Source: a virus
Virus record (IMG/VR): IMGVR_UViG_3300036852_000133
Location: 1-34,246 of that record
Length of the DNA: 34,246 nt
Reading direction: 5' to 3' (one strand)
Below the pieces are notes generated by a model that was given only the letters and a program-made list of their open reading frames with translations, had not been told where the DNA came from and did not search any database. Position 1 is the stretch's first letter, and each line of letters starts with the position of its first letter. The position numbers and the translations under genes were made by a program. Positions 22,468 to 30,432 of the stretch are shown piece by piece.

Positions 22468-24926
22468 GCATTTGCTCCGTTGACTGGCGCCTTTGCCTTC
22501 TTCTCGTCCGTCTTGGCCTTCATCGCGGCGGAATGCTCTGCAGTGGCAGCCTTGATCGATGCGGCATGAGCCTGCGCCCGCTCCTGCAAGGCCAGTTTCC
22601 GCTCCTCGAATGCCAGCTCCATTTCCATTCTCTCGCGCTCGATCGCCTGTTTGTCGGCCATGGCTTGGATTTCGGCGGCTTGCTTCTGCTGCTCCAGTTC
22701 AAATTGCTGTTGCGCCTGCTGCTGAGCCAATTGAGCATCCATCTGCTTGGCTTGCTGTTCCCGCTCGAAATTCTGCTGATCCATCAGCGCCTGCGCTTCC
22801 ATGCGCTTGTTCTCGTTGGCCTGCTGCTCACGCATCATTTCCGCCTTGATCTGGTCGGGCGTCGGAGGCGGCGGCGGTTTCGGCTTGGCGGCGTCCCGCG
22901 TCATGTCGTCGATAAACTGCTCGAAGGCGGACTCGATGTCCCTTGAGGCCTTGAAACCGCGCAGGAAGAACATCAGCAGGCGAGCAAGCAATGGCTTGAG
23001 TTCCGGAGACTGAGCGCCGGCAGCAACCGCTTGCGGCAGGAATTGCGAGATTGCACCCATCAATTCCGTACGCGCCTGCTGCATCTGCTGCTGGTCAGGC
23101 TCGATGATCGAATCCGTCTCGATGTCGATGCGGAAGCCGCGGAGCTTGTCGTTCCGTAAAAGCGCTACCGCCTTCTTGAACATGTCGGCGGCTTTTTGCA
23201 TCGCCAGCATTTGAGGGTCAGGCGGCGGCGCCATCATGCCCATAGGCATCTGCCCGCCCCCGGATGAGGATGCCGGACCGGGGACGGGCGCGCCAACAGC
23301 CGACGGAGGAGCGATGGCGGCTGGAGCTGGTTGATCGAGCGGCGGACCGCCATTGTGGCCCATCATCGGGGCCATTGGCGGCGCATCAGGCACTTCCGGC
23401 GGCCACTGCTCCTTGGCGTACTGCTCGAAACCGGAGATTTCGAACAGCGTCATCGGGTCGAAATGCTCGGCGATGATCTCGCCCATGATCCGCAGCGTAT
23501 CCCGCGCGAACCGGGCGACCTCGGCTTGCATGTCGTTCAGCCGCATCGAGGCGAACTGGCCCTTGATGCGCTGTTCAGTCGCTGTCTTCGCCCCGCCTTG
23601 GGAGGCGCCGCGAACGATGTCAGAAATCCCCGTGACTTCGTACAGAACCTGCTTGGTCCGCTCCCGCGCGTCGTATAATTGAATCAGGGTTTCCGCCATA
23701 TCCTTGATCGGCAGCATCCAGATATGGCCCATGCCGTTAGCGCCGGCCTTGGACGAGAATTCCGCCATGTTGTCGCAAGGAACCAGTTCGTTCTCGAATC
23801 CCTCTTTGAACATGCGCTGCAGTTCGGATACCGAGGCATCGTAGACGCCGCATGCCTTGATGGTCTTGACGAGGTTGGTGATGCGGGTGGTCAGGTCATC
23901 CAGTTCCTGCGCCTGATCCTCGTATTCCACGTAATCCGGGACCGGGATCAGCGAGTCATTGGTGAGAGTTGCGAACAACGGTTTCGGGACCGGCCAGAAG
24001 CTTTCGAGCCCAAGCGGGTCGTCCTTCTCGTCGAGCAGTCTTTCCTTGTAGGATTCCGCCATCCAGTAGACGCGGCGGACCTGTTTGTTCCAGATTTCCC
24101 AGACCTTGGCGCGGCGCTGCTTGGTGTCGCCTTCGGATATTTGCCCCCTTGCGGAGGACGAGGTTTCGACCGGCGACCAGTCCAGTGTGACCTCTTTGCC
24201 GACAGGTCCGAACCGTTTCACCAGTTCCTCACGGGTCATGTAGACCCGTTTGCCAACCCACCAGACTTCCTCCCACGTCCTTGCGGGAGAAGTCATGAAA
24301 TCGCGCCAGTCGATGTAATCGACAACTACCGATTCATCGGCGACCTGCTCGATCGGCGCGTCGGATGTGACCTCCTGAGGGCCAGCTTCAGGACGATCAT
24401 CAGCAACAGACGCCCCGACTCGCTCTTGCGATGTCGCGCCAGCAGCGATAGGAGCCTCACTGGCAGCCTCCTGTGTCTTGCCGGGCATCGGCGTGAACTT
24501 CGGCTCGTACCGAATCCAGACCACGCCCCGGCCCGGCAGAAGCCTGTCCAGCACGCCTTTCTTCAGGCCCGAGAGATACGTCCCATCGTCCAGCTCATAG
24601 GAAAGCGTGCGCTCCAGAATGACCGAGGCTGTCCGGCCTACTTCGTCACGGTCCAGATAGCGGCGCTCTACAACCGGCTTTGGCGCCTTGGCGAACAGCG
24701 CCGGCAACAGCGTCTGCACGTTCGACCACAGGATATTGAACCGCGCGCCTTCAAGGTTGTCGGAATTCTCCGAGACGTCAGGTCGCTCGGCCCGGTAGCG
24801 CTTGACGATACGCTCTGACCGCTTGTGCCACTGGTCAAAGCCCTTGGCTTTCCGGGAAAGTTCAAGTTCGTCGTTCCAACGCTGCCATGCAGACTGGCCG
24901 GGGGTATCTTCGTTGCTTTCAGCCAT
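22464..24926 (-). CDS. Portal protein, P22-like (820 aa)
   Basis: Start at ATG 24926 (MAESNEDTPGQSAWQRW); an upstream extension overlaps the previous gene. Large portal of the P22 type: N-terminal YRAERPDVSENSDNLEGARFNILWSNVQTLLPALFAKAP, stem region DYIDWRDFMTSPARTWEEVWWVGKRVYMTREELVKRFG, WEIWNKQVRRVYWM, and a crown helix ARERTKQVLYEVTGISDIVRGASQGGAKTATEQRIKGQFASMRL. The C-terminal about 200 residues are Gln/Glu-rich coiled coil (MDQQNFEREQQAKQMDAQLA), a barrel-like extension. It forms the dodecameric DNA entry ring. Confidence 0.92.
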   Translation of the reverse strand: MAESNEDTPGQSAWQRWNDELELSRKAKGFDQWHKRSERIVKRYRAERPDVSENSDNLEGARFNILWSNVQTLLPALFAKAPKPVVERRYLDRDEVGRTASVILERTLSYELDDGTYLSGLKKGVLDRLLPGRGVVWIRYEPKFTPMPGKTQEAASEAPIAAGATSQERVGASVADDRPEAGPQEVTSDAPIEQVADESVVVDYIDWRDFMTSPARTWEEVWWVGKRVYMTREELVKRFGPVGKEVTLDWSPVETSSSARGQISEGDTKQRRAKVWEIWNKQVRRVYWMAESYKERLLDEKDDPLGLESFWPVPKPLFATLTNDSLIPVPDYVEYEDQAQELDDLTTRITNLVKTIKACGVYDASVSELQRMFKEGFENELVPCDNMAEFSSKAGANGMGHIWMLPIKDMAETLIQLYDARERTKQVLYEVTGISDIVRGASQGGAKTATEQRIKGQFASMRLNDMQAEVARFARDTLRIMGEIIAEHFDPMTLFEISGFEQYAKEQWPPEVPDAPPMAPMMGHNGGPPLDQPAPAAIAPPSAVGAPVPGPASSSGGGQMPMGMMAPPPDPQMLAMQKAADMFKKAVALLRNDKLRGFRIDIETDSIIEPDQQQMQQARTELMGAISQFLPQAVAAGAQSPELKPLLARLLMFFLRGFKASRDIESAFEQFIDDMTRDAAKPKPPPPPTPDQIKAEMMREQQANENKRMEAQALMDQQNFEREQQAKQMDAQLAQQQAQQQFELEQQKQAAEIQAMADKQAIERERMEMELAFEERKLALQERAQAHAASIKAATAEHSAAMKAKTDEKKAKAPVNGANA

Positions 24927-24934
24927 CACATCCC

Positions 24935-26797
24935 CTACAACTGAATGAAGCCGGTAGGCGGCGTCCACGGATACGGCACGCTGTTGGCCACAACCGATAT
25001 GCCGCCTGACCAAGCACCGACGCCGCCGTACACCGGACCAGTCCAGTTTTGCGCAGTGCTATTCGTCCCGGCAACCACCTGCGCCAGCGTCGCAAGCGAA
25101 CCGATGCCGATAAAGTTGGTGCCGTCTTTCGTCCACCAGACCTGTTTGGTAATCGGATCAACCACGACGCCGACCGTATTGCCATTCGTGAAGCCGCCAA
25201 GACCCGAGTTCGGAGACGCGGCCCCTGTAAACACACCACCGCTCTGATACCAGCCAGCGCCACCAGTGAGTGCCGGGCCGAATCCCATGTCAACGTTGAC
25301 GTCTGCCGCCGTCACAATCCCGGCGTTCGTGAAGTTCGCCACGCCGGAGACAAACGTGAAAGCGAACACCGATTTGGCCGTGATGGGGTTGACCAGATAG
25401 GCAATGCTGCCATTGCCCAATGTGGCGGTCTGCATTGTCGTGACCAACATCACAGGCACAGCACCGCTCGACTTATACCCGGGCGGATTGGGGAAGTACC
25501 TCAGCGCACCGTTCGCGCCACGAGCGGATAGCGACGGGATGCCGATGCCTGCTTGAGCACATTTGGCAAGCTCAAGCCATCCTGGGTTGACGAAGTGGAG
25601 CTGGTCGGCGTTGTAGTAAAAGGTATCGGCAGGGTTTTGTAGCGTCGGCCATGCATCGAAGTCCATCAACCATGTCGCGCCCCAAGAGAGATAGTTGGCG
25701 CGAATTAGTGGATTCAGTGCATTGAGAATGGTTTGAGCGGCTGGATTGTCGCCTCGTTTAGGGACCGTGCCAACAGCGACTTTGTAGCCGGTGGCGAGGG
25801 CAAGGCCTATATGGGTTTGAATATTCGTTGCGATTGTCGCCGCGGCGACACCACTGCCGGCATCGTTGGTGCCCCCCATAAACAGGTAGGTGTTAGCTGT
25901 GGGTGCGTTGAATGAAGTACCCCCTTGAGTTGGGTAGTCAGCATTCATCCCTGGAACAGTCGCGCCACCAACGGCCCAGTTTGCAGCTACGGCGATGCCG
26001 ACATTGCGCGACATGTCACTGGGATAGTTGCCGGCGAGGCCAGTGCCAATGGTGAGGCTATCACCTTCGGCAACAAAGCCCTTCGGAGCTGGCCCCCACG
26101 CCACGGAAATGATGTTATGCGGGCAGGCGACGCTGACCGTAATCGTCGGCGTAAAGGACCCGCTCGTATTGTAGAATCCGGCCGCGATCGTCGATGCGCC
26201 CTCAATGGCTAGATACGTGGGCACTCCAGCATCATTGACGCTCGCGGACCACGACGCCGTAGCAGCGCCGTCGAGATAGGAATCGAACACAATGCCGACG
26301 CCGCCGTTGGGAACCGTGAGATTGCCGGTCGCTTGAGTAGCGCCAAACCCGGTCCCTGCCGCCGGAGTCGATACAGGCGTTGAATTAGCTGTGGTTATCG
26401 TGAATATCTCAATGCCGCAGCGTGCCGCGGTACCGCTTGCAACCGGAACAACGATGGTTGCCGTTGTCCCGGCGGGCATAGGAAATTGGAAGATGCCAGC
26501 GCTGTTGGAGGAGCCAGCGCCGCTGACAGCCCGCGAGGCCGTCATCGTATTGCCGCCAATCGTTGGCGTGCCGACGACAGTACCTCCTCCCGAGGAGGTC
26601 ATTGCCACGCAGACGACAACGACCCGATCAGCGCTAGGCGTACCAATATCAGAGTCGAGGAACGTATAGGATGCGGGCGAGACTACATCCGCAACGTCGG
26701 TATACCGATTGACGTAAGTGATAGTCGCAGGAGCCACACCAGACCCGGCGCCGCCGCCCTTCCCCCACATTCCCATCGAAAGCGACAGGCTGGCCAT
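24935..26797 (-). CDS. Virion protein with SGNH/GDSL hydrolase domain (620 aa)
   Basis: N-terminal Thr/Ser/Gly-rich beta region (1-235) is followed by an SGNH hydrolase: FVAEGDSLT (Ser247, block I), YLFMGGTNDAG (Gly309, Asn311; block III), and DQLHFVNPG (Asp398, His401; block V). The C-terminus (about 520-600) resembles a SPRY-like lectin domain (GVVVDPITKQVWWTKDGTNF). It would deacylate a surface glycan, perhaps acetylated O-antigen or exopolysaccharide. Location between terminase and portal is unusual for a receptor-binding protein. Tail, fibre or head fibre cannot be decided. Confidence 0.8.
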   Translation of the reverse strand: MASLSLSMGMWGKGGGAGSGVAPATITYVNRYTDVADVVSPASYTFLDSDIGTPSADRVVVVCVAMTSSGGGTVVGTPTIGGNTMTASRAVSGAGSSNSAGIFQFPMPAGTTATIVVPVASGTAARCGIEIFTITTANSTPVSTPAAGTGFGATQATGNLTVPNGGVGIVFDSYLDGAATASWSASVNDAGVPTYLAIEGASTIAAGFYNTSGSFTPTITVSVACPHNIISVAWGPAPKGFVAEGDSLTIGTGLAGNYPSDMSRNVGIAVAANWAVGGATVPGMNADYPTQGGTSFNAPTANTYLFMGGTNDAGSGVAAATIATNIQTHIGLALATGYKVAVGTVPKRGDNPAAQTILNALNPLIRANYLSWGATWLMDFDAWPTLQNPADTFYYNADQLHFVNPGWLELAKCAQAGIGIPSLSARGANGALRYFPNPPGYKSSGAVPVMLVTTMQTATLGNGSIAYLVNPITAKSVFAFTFVSGVANFTNAGIVTAADVNVDMGFGPALTGGAGWYQSGGVFTGAASPNSGLGGFTNGNTVGVVVDPITKQVWWTKDGTNFIGIGSLATLAQVVAGTNSTAQNWTGPVYGGVGAWSGGISVVANSVPYPWTPPTGFIQL

Positions 26798-26800
26798 GTA

Positions 26801-27127
26801 TTATACGCCATTACCCGGCGTGAAGTAGACAATCGGCGTTCCAGCCGTGCAAATCGCAGCTACGTGCGTCGTGCCCTCTGGAACGGAAAAGCCGCCTGTC
26901 TCTCCGGGCCCGATCGGCATAGATCCTGGCGTTGCCCCTGCAGGGACGGTAGCAACGACGGTTGAATCGCCGAAGTTGATATAGGCAATGTCCGTGGTGT
27001 CGATGTTCTTGACCCGGATTACCATAGCTGCGGCAGGCTTGGTCAGTGCAACTCTGGCCGAGACCACACCTGACGTAATGGAAGTGGTACCCTGCGCCTT
27101 CGGGGCAAATAGATTGATGCCGGACAT
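26801..27127 (-). CDS. Small beta-rich virion-type protein (108 aa)
   Basis: INLFAPKAQGTTSITSGVVSARVAL, VIRVKNIDTTDIAYINFGDSTV and EGTTHVAAICTAGTPIVYFTPG form a single beta-sandwich-like composition common in decoration and fibre-cap proteins. It is the first gene after the candidate late promoter at 27176-27190 and after a hairpin covering its ribosome-binding site. Three bases separate it from the SGNH gene, so it may be a partner or assembly factor for that protein. Confidence 0.65.
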   Translation of the reverse strand: MSGINLFAPKAQGTTSITSGVVSARVALTKPAAAMVIRVKNIDTTDIAYINFGDSTVVATVPAGATPGSMPIGPGETGGFSVPEGTTHVAAICTAGTPIVYFTPGNGV

Positions 27128-27129
27128 GT

Positions 27130-27155
27130 TTGTCGCCTCGCGTGAATGGCGACAA
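27130..27155. promoter_or_regulatory. Perfect 8-bp hairpin in leader / intergenic region
   Basis: TTGTCGCC (27130-27137) and GGCGACAA (27148-27155), ten-base loop. In the leftward transcript the Shine-Dalgarno GAGG (27139-27136) of the 27127 gene lies half in the loop and half in the stem. On the plus strand the hairpin is followed by TCTTTTAT, so it could instead terminate rightward transcripts. Confidence 0.5.
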
Positions 27156-27175
27156 TCTTTTATGTGCGTCGAATC

Positions 27176-27190
27176 TGATTTGTATAGGGG
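27176..27190 (-). promoter_or_regulatory. Candidate late promoter motif, copy 1 (structural operon)
   Basis: Minus strand CCCCTATACAAATCA, identical to 3775-3789. It starts immediately after the terminase stop and lies 49 bases upstream of ATG 27127. No -35 hexamer is evident. Spacing to the start is almost the same as in the lysis copy. Confidence 0.45.
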
Positions 27191-28678
27191 CTACATGCGG
27201 CGGCGCTTCTGCCGCTTCCGCTCTTTCCAAAGGTCTTCCATCGTCACGCCACGCATTCCGGGGGGAAGCGTAAGAGGGCCACCAACCACGAGAGCGCGAT
27301 CCGGTAAAGCAGGCTGCGCCGGCACGATCTCCCGATAAGCCATGGCCAGATATCGAAATGCATCGGCCGGATGGCTGGTCCAGTCATGCAACGGCTCATC
27401 CCTGAATTTCTTCTTCTTGTCGTCCCATTCGGACTGATACTGCCTAAGTGCCTCTAGCCCGTGTGCACATCGCGCCTCATCGAACCAGCAGCGGTGCAGG
27501 ATCTGCCGCACCGCAGAAATGCCGTCCTGTACTGAATGCAGCTTGACGACCTTTACGCGAGCCTGCCCGAACTGCTCGGCCATTACCTCAATACGCTGCT
27601 TGGCTTTCAGGGTGTCCGGATCCCAACTTCCTTGTTCACGGACTGTAGCGTCGTGAGGAACGTAGTTGATACCGAGCCTGAATCCTTCGCCGCCCTTGGC
27701 TCGATCTTCTGTATCCCAATAGGAGATTCGTCGCTTAACCTCGTCAGTGTAATGCTTAATCCCGTAGCCGTGGGCAGTATAATAATCGAGGATTTTGATT
27801 TGTCCGCGCCCTGCACTGCTAGGCACAGCCTGCCAGAACCAGATCGGATTACTATCACCGACGCCCAGGTCCCATGCGGTATGTATTGGCACCCCTTGCG
27901 TGGGCTCAACATCTGTAATTCGTCCTTGCTGCTCTGCGGTGGCCAGCTCTTTGCCATAGTAGCTACCGAGAATAGCCGCCTCAAAGCTGCACCAGTATTC
28001 CTGCTGGATCAGGGCCTCTGCCGCCTCCTCGCCGAACAGCGAGACATATCCTGCCTTGGCTTCCGCGATCTGCTCATGCGTTACTTGATGCGTATCGCCC
28101 ACTGTAAGGACTTGGGAGAACCACGTTGCTGGCCGCTCTCTGGCCATCTTGAGCATACCGTGGACGTGGTTGCGGCCGCGCGGGGTTGTGATGAAGTCGG
28201 CCCATCCTCCGTTCTCTAAGAGGATCGGTTGGAGCAACCCCCACGCGGATGGATTGGATATGGCCCATTCAGAGAACGCGATTCCAAGCGGAGGGGCACC
28301 CACAAGGGAATCAGGATTATCAGACCCAACAACGCGATAAACTGAACCAGTCTTAAACTCAATGACCATGCCGCCATTATCAGTTCTCTTCCTGATCTCC
28401 ATGGGGAACGCTTCATCGATCCTCTTCCTTCCTGAATGCGGATTAACGGCTTCCCAAATGGCTTTGCGGGCCTGTTCATACATCGGGAGGCAATGCCAGT
28501 AATTCGCCGGCCTGAGCTGGCTTGCAACTGCAAATTTCTGCAAACTCAACTCGTCCTTGCCAGCGCGACGATGCCAAACCAAGAGCGACCGCTTGATGCC
28601 CTTTTCCCACGCGGCCCATGCTGGCATTTGGTAAGGTCTTGGCCGCCAGCCGTTAGCCGGTATGACGATTTTGGGCAC
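27191..28678 (-). CDS. terL: Terminase large subunit (495 aa)
   Basis: ATPase and nuclease that packages DNA into the procapsid. Visible motifs: adenine-site YQMPAW (16-21), Walker A WHRRAGKDEL (35-44), Walker B LGIAFSEW (131-138), coupling motif TTPRGRN (164-170), nuclease start AWDLGVGDSNPIWFW (268-282), PHDATVREQG (341-350) and the last acidic site at SHPADAFRYL (435-444). Full length for the family. The stop is followed directly by the candidate late promoter, so terminase is the end of the upstream operon rather than part of the late one. A small gene (28653-28829) overlaps its start. Confidence 0.95.
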   Translation of the reverse strand: MPKIVIPANGWRPRPYQMPAWAAWEKGIKRSLLVWHRRAGKDELSLQKFAVASQLRPANYWHCLPMYEQARKAIWEAVNPHSGRKRIDEAFPMEIRKRTDNGGMVIEFKTGSVYRVVGSDNPDSLVGAPPLGIAFSEWAISNPSAWGLLQPILLENGGWADFITTPRGRNHVHGMLKMARERPATWFSQVLTVGDTHQVTHEQIAEAKAGYVSLFGEEAAEALIQQEYWCSFEAAILGSYYGKELATAEQQGRITDVEPTQGVPIHTAWDLGVGDSNPIWFWQAVPSSAGRGQIKILDYYTAHGYGIKHYTDEVKRRISYWDTEDRAKGGEGFRLGINYVPHDATVREQGSWDPDTLKAKQRIEVMAEQFGQARVKVVKLHSVQDGISAVRQILHRCWFDEARCAHGLEALRQYQSEWDDKKKKFRDEPLHDWTSHPADAFRYLAMAYREIVPAQPALPDRALVVGGPLTLPPGMRGVTMEDLWKERKRQKRRRM

Positions 28679-28829
28679 CGCGCCATTCCCTCAAATCATC
28701 CTCATCATACAGCGGCTTGTGCTTCGTGCCTGAGTTCCGCGGCCCCTGTCCGAGATAGGCCCAGCGGCAGAGCTGCACGGCTGGAACGCCGATGATCTTA
28801 GAGGCTTGTTCGGGGGTCAGGATGGTCAT
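28653..28829 (-). CDS. Small helix-turn-helix DNA-binding protein (58 aa), MerR/excisionase-like
   Basis: Start at ATG 28829 (ATGA overlap with upstream stop). TPEQASKIIGVPAVQLCRWAYLGQGP is a helix-turn-helix of the HTH_17/excisionase type, followed by the typical wing KPLYDEDDLREWR. It overlaps terL by 26 bases. It could be an excisionase-like or terminase small-subunit substitute (DNA recognition); sequence alone does not decide. Confidence 0.7.
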   Translation of the reverse strand: MTILTPEQASKIIGVPAVQLCRWAYLGQGPRNSGTKHKPLYDEDDLREWRGAQNRHTG

Positions 28830-28966
28830 TCGGGCGGGAAGATTATTTTGTTTGCCTCGGCGCAGATGACCTTCCAAGCTTCATCGGCCACTTGTCTGGC
28901 TTCTGCCGGCGGATTGTATTGATGCTTCATGTAAGCCCATACGACCAGCGCTTGTTCAAGAGTCAT
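28826..28966 (-). CDS. Small hypothetical protein (46 aa)
   Basis: ATG at 28966 overlaps the upstream stop (ATGA), and its own stop overlaps the next start in the same way. Amphipathic helix throughout (LEQALVVWAYMKHQYNPPAEARQVADEAWKVICAEANKIIF). Coupling and composition support coding. Function unknown. Confidence 0.6.
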   Translation of the reverse strand: MTLEQALVVWAYMKHQYNPPAEARQVADEAWKVICAEANKIIFPPE

Positions 28967-29142
28967 TTACTCTCTCCCGCATTTGCTAATTCCAGCATCT
29001 GAATCGCCCAGCCGTATCCGACCTCCTTGTTCGAACTCCAACGCCATCCTGCTTTATCCTGCTCCACAGGCATGATCGTTATCTCGCCGCCACGCGTACC
29101 ATAAACGTTGTATTTCTTGCCGTCCTTCTCGACGATGCTCAT
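28963..29142 (-). CDS. Small hypothetical protein (59 aa)
   Basis: ATG at 29142 in an ATGA overlap. Beta-rich N-terminus (IVEKDGKKYNVYGTRGGEITIMPV) and helical C-terminus (VGYGWAIQMLELANAG). Reads as a small soluble protein. Part of a chain of five tiny genes upstream of terL. Family unknown. Confidence 0.6.
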   Translation of the reverse strand: MSIVEKDGKKYNVYGTRGGEITIMPVEQDKAGWRWSSNKEVGYGWAIQMLELANAGESK

Positions 29143-29345
29143 TTTCCCTCCCTCAACATGCTCCGATTAGCCAGCACCCGAACCTCGCTGTTGTGCCATG
29201 TCCAAAGCTCGCCTGTGTGCTCGCCTTCCTGCTGGATGCAGGTCCAAAGGTGATCAGATTCGGCGCCGTAATCCGTACACAAAATTGCCAGCCCTTCTCC
29301 GTACGGGGTCTTCATCCAAAGCGGCTGGCGGAGTTCTAGGATCAT
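29139..29345 (-). CDS. Small conserved phage protein (68 aa)
   Basis: LRQPLWMKTPYGEGLAILCTDYG ... WTCIQQEGEHTGELWTWHNSEVRVLAN is a beta-rich small protein of a type met repeatedly in alphaproteobacterial phages next to packaging or replication genes. ATG overlaps the upstream stop. No role assigned. Confidence 0.65.
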   Translation of the reverse strand: MILELRQPLWMKTPYGEGLAILCTDYGAESDHLWTCIQQEGEHTGELWTWHNSEVRVLANRSMLREGK

Positions 29346-29608
29346 TCGTCGGCCGTGAATCGATTGACTACGACCTGAAGCGCGCCGCCGTCTGCCCCTG
29401 TGATTTGCATTGGCAACACCTTCCCGAGCAGCGCCATGAACGGGCCTGGGTTCACAGCCGCCTGTGCTTTCAGATAGGCTACTATCCCACCATCTCCTCC
29501 GGCTTGTTCGGCTGCTTGCAGGACAGCATCCTTCAACAAGGCCGTCGTTTTGTTCGGCGTGCCTTTCTTGCGGCCTCCTGTTTTTGGTGTCCCTTTGGGA
29601 TGCAACAT
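29342..29608 (-). CDS. Basic DNA-binding-like protein (88 aa), possible terminase small-subunit role
   Basis: N-terminal HPKGTPKTGGRKKGTPNKTTALLKDAVLQAAEQAGGDGGIVAYLK: the GGRKKGTPNK stretch is a recurrent nucleic-acid-binding leader in phage proteins near terminase. C-terminus NPGPFMALLGKVLPMQI. Upstream of terL by several small genes, so it could act as the packaging recognition subunit, although no clear small-terminase fold is visible. ATG 29608; its stop overlaps the next start. Confidence 0.7.
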   Translation of the reverse strand: MLHPKGTPKTGGRKKGTPNKTTALLKDAVLQAAEQAGGDGGIVAYLKAQAAVNPGPFMALLGKVLPMQITGADGGALQVVVNRFTADE

Positions 29609-29659
29609 CGCTCTATTTCTCTTCTATTCCATATCTACTTTAGCTGATTTTCGGTCATA

Positions 29660-29845
29660 TCATGCAACATCCTGCTTTAACGCCTCAACAGTCGGCTCTG
29701 GCGTATCTTCAACCTCGCCACGCAGGACCGGGAATCGATTTGCCAACCATTGAATACGGCCAGGGCGTTCTCGGTAATAGTCTACGATCTGGTCCCACGC
29801 TGGAGCCTTTACCGTCCATTCCTTGATGACCCGCTTTTCATTCAT
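29660..29845 (-). CDS. Small hypothetical protein (61 aa)
   Basis: ATG 29845 overlaps the previous stop (ATGA). KEWTVKAPAWDQIVDYYRERPGRIQWLANRFPVLRGEVED is a helical globular sequence. The 51 bases downstream before 29608 hold no recognised signal. Function unknown; it shares an operon with replication genes. Confidence 0.6.
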   Translation of the reverse strand: MNEKRVIKEWTVKAPAWDQIVDYYRERPGRIQWLANRFPVLRGEVEDTPEPTVEALKQDVA

Positions 29846-30432
29846 GGCATCAGCCTTAGCTTTGGCTTATCGGTTTCAGGAACGGGATCTGGGTCCATTG
29901 CCTGCTCGATCGATACTGCTGACAACAGGCGATTGAGCTTCCAAGCTTGGGCCTTGAACGGTTCAAGTTCCTCTTCGCAAAGGCGCCGTAGGGCACCAGG
30001 GCTCGGCGCGAAATCAATGTTTCCCTTCTCGATATCTCCGCGCACCCAGCGCTTGATTGCGGCGTCGAGAGCCCAAGGCGCGATATCCGAGACAGCGTCG
30101 TGATAGAAATTCAGCCTCGCTTCTGCAGCTTCGTTAGTGGTGTTTCCAGCCGCTGGATATCCCAACATGAGGTTTATCAGGAGCGATAATCTCGCCTTCG
30201 AGCACTCCTTCGGATCCAGATTTGCACCTGTTGTCACCCGCTGAATCTCTTCCAGCCGGCTCGTCAGGTGCTTTCGGTCGTCCTCCGACAGCCCAATTCC
30301 CGAAGGAAAATTCACCCTCGTCGGCTGGCCCGGCCATCTCACCGTCCCCAACGATTTTTCGAGCCGCGCGAAGACCGGCGGCAAAGATAGCAGCATGTCC
30401 AGTCGTTCGCGGATTTCCAGTTCTTTGGCCAT
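29842..30432 (-). CDS. Replication-operon hypothetical protein (196 aa), overlaps upstream gene in another frame
   Basis: Start ATG 30432 (MAKELEIRERLDMLLSLPPVF). The body reads well: SEDDRKHLTSRLEEIQRVTTG, KARLSLLINLMLGYPAAGN, AARLNF-type helix, APWALDAAIKRWVRGD, FAPSPGALRRLCEEELEPFKAQAWKLNRLL. Its first 299 bases overlap the 3' part of the 30134-31021 gene in a different frame; both frames look coding, so dual coding or a wrong start must be considered. Possibly a helicase loader or primosome partner; no motif settles this. Confidence 0.65.
   Translation of the reverse strand: MAKELEIRERLDMLLSLPPVFARLEKSLGTVRWPGQPTRVNFPSGIGLSEDDRKHLTSRLEEIQRVTTGANLDPKECSKARLSLLINLMLGYPAAGNTTNEAAEARLNFYHDAVSDIAPWALDAAIKRWVRGDIEKGNIDFAPSPGALRRLCEEELEPFKAQAWKLNRLLSAVSIEQAMDPDPVPETDKPKLRLMP

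Noticed and set aside
23679-24818. Long rightward frame over the portal gene
   Set aside because: Composition is an antisense shadow of portal codons; portal motifs are clear on the minus strand.
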